Positions 62,103-62,529 of a stretch of DNA of 62,529 bases are shown piece after piece. Under the pieces are notes generated by a model, which was not told where the DNA came from, ran no database searches, and worked only from the letters and a program-made list of their open reading frames with translations. Positions within the stretch are counted from its first letter, which is position 1, and every line of letters begins with the position of its first letter. The stretch covers positions 1 through 62,529 of the forward strand of contig NZ_ANNI01000010.1 in NCBI RefSeq assembly GCF_000466745.1, in the 5' to 3' direction. The DNA is from Campylobacter concisus ATCC 51562. Lineage in GTDB: Bacteria; Campylobacterota; Campylobacteria; Campylobacterales; Campylobacteraceae. A program made the translations under genes and the position numbers.

Positions 62103-62529
62103 AATAAATAATAAAATATCAAATAATTAAAATATATAAAAATATAAAATAGCAAAAAAGCAAAAATAACCTAAAAATAAATTAGAAACCTAAGCATTAT
62201 TTAAGCCTAAATTTGATTTTCTTTCCCCTTTTTTAATTCCCGCTGCCGTCATTGGCGGCAGCTTCTGTATTTAGGAGGGGCGTTGCGGGGTGCCCCCGCT
62301 TAAACCCATAGAAGCCGAGACCTTAGGCTCGGCTTCGGCGCGGCAGCACCTTAGTGCAGACCGCCAACAAGAACGGCATTTTGTAAAAATTTTACTCATC
62401 CCAAATCCGAGCAAACCCCCAAGAATAGGAATTAAAATGTAATTTTTAAAATCTTATTCAAACCTTAAACTTTAAAAAGCAAGCCAAATTTTCACCGCTC
62501 TGGCCGTGCTACCAATTCCAATCCGGACA
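62103..62529. other. Non-coding end of window with GC-rich hairpin cluster
   Basis: The first half is AT-rich. From 62,240 to 62,345 the DNA is GC-rich and holds three perfect hairpins: GCTGCCG/CGGCAGC (62,242-62,262), GCGGGG/CCCCGC (62,285-62,299) and GAAGCCGAG/CTCGGCTTC (62,311-62,336). The last 180 bases show no gene I recognise. The cluster could be an oriT, replication origin or small structured RNA. Confidence 0.5.

Noticed and set aside
62480-62529. tRNA-like string at the window end (GGCCAGAGCGGT on the minus strand)
   Set aside because: It resembles part of a D-arm but no acceptor, anticodon or T-arm can be folded from what is visible.

Overview
The window is Campylobacter-type (Campylobacterota) DNA, most likely from the C. 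concisus/curvus/showae group. I infer this from protein resemblance, the AT-rich intergenic DNA and a characteristic gene set: a desulforubrerythrin, an arylsulfate sulfotransferase, cydAB preceded by a DUF4492 gene, and a split class III ribonucleotide reductase. I could not run a database search, so the species is a best guess.

Positions 1 to about 38,000 read as chromosome. They begin with tRNA-Gly (cut by the window edge) and tRNA-Ala. Next come a PepSY membrane protein, nrdB with a lipoprotein and a nitrilase-family gene, pcm, and a small outer-membrane barrel protein. A GC-richer TonB-dependent receptor of the copper type (OprC/NosA) follows, then recJ, an NAD(P)H oxidoreductase lying between recJ and pyrG, the cytochrome bd cluster (DUF4492-cydA-cydB-small subunit), an aryl sulfotransferase, ilvD, rmuC and rubrerythrin. 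From 29,526 down to 22,348 lies a tightly packed leftward run of eight genes: Fe-alcohol dehydrogenase, two NAD(P)-binding proteins, subtype B tannase, ABM-type monooxygenase, tannase/feruloyl esterase, quinone reductase and a DUF2798 protein. It looks like one operon for secreted aromatic-ester breakdown and quinone redox. Two members are broken, one by an in-frame amber codon and one by a frameshift. The ribonucleotide reductase region follows: nrdG, a 56-residue peptide carrying the glycyl-radical loop, nrdD lacking that loop, an AT-rich coiled-coil gene of unknown role, nrdA, and then purB.

From about 38,000 to the end the content is a conjugative plasmid or plasmid-like element. It has a Rep_3 initiator, ParA with a probable DNA-binding partner, an EcoRI-type adenine methyltransferase, a type IA topoisomerase and SSB. 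It also has a type IV secretion operon read leftward (virB2-B3-B4-B7-B8-B9-B10-small-B11-mobC-virD4-small-ardC-like-small-virB6). A VirD2-like relaxase is read rightward from a long palindrome-rich intergenic region that is a candidate oriT. An MNT/HEPT toxin-antitoxin pair, a lipoprotein and small unknown genes follow, ending in a GC-rich block of three hairpins. No integrase or transposase is visible, so the element is either a plasmid inserted next to purB by homologous or other recombination, or an artificial join.

The points most worth following are the split NrdD, the damaged tannase/quinone operon, the chromosome-plasmid junction, the large palindromes before the relaxase, a family of near-identical AT-rich modules repeated through the element, and a chromosomal HEPT-like protein that resembles the element's HEPT toxin but lacks its catalytic motif.
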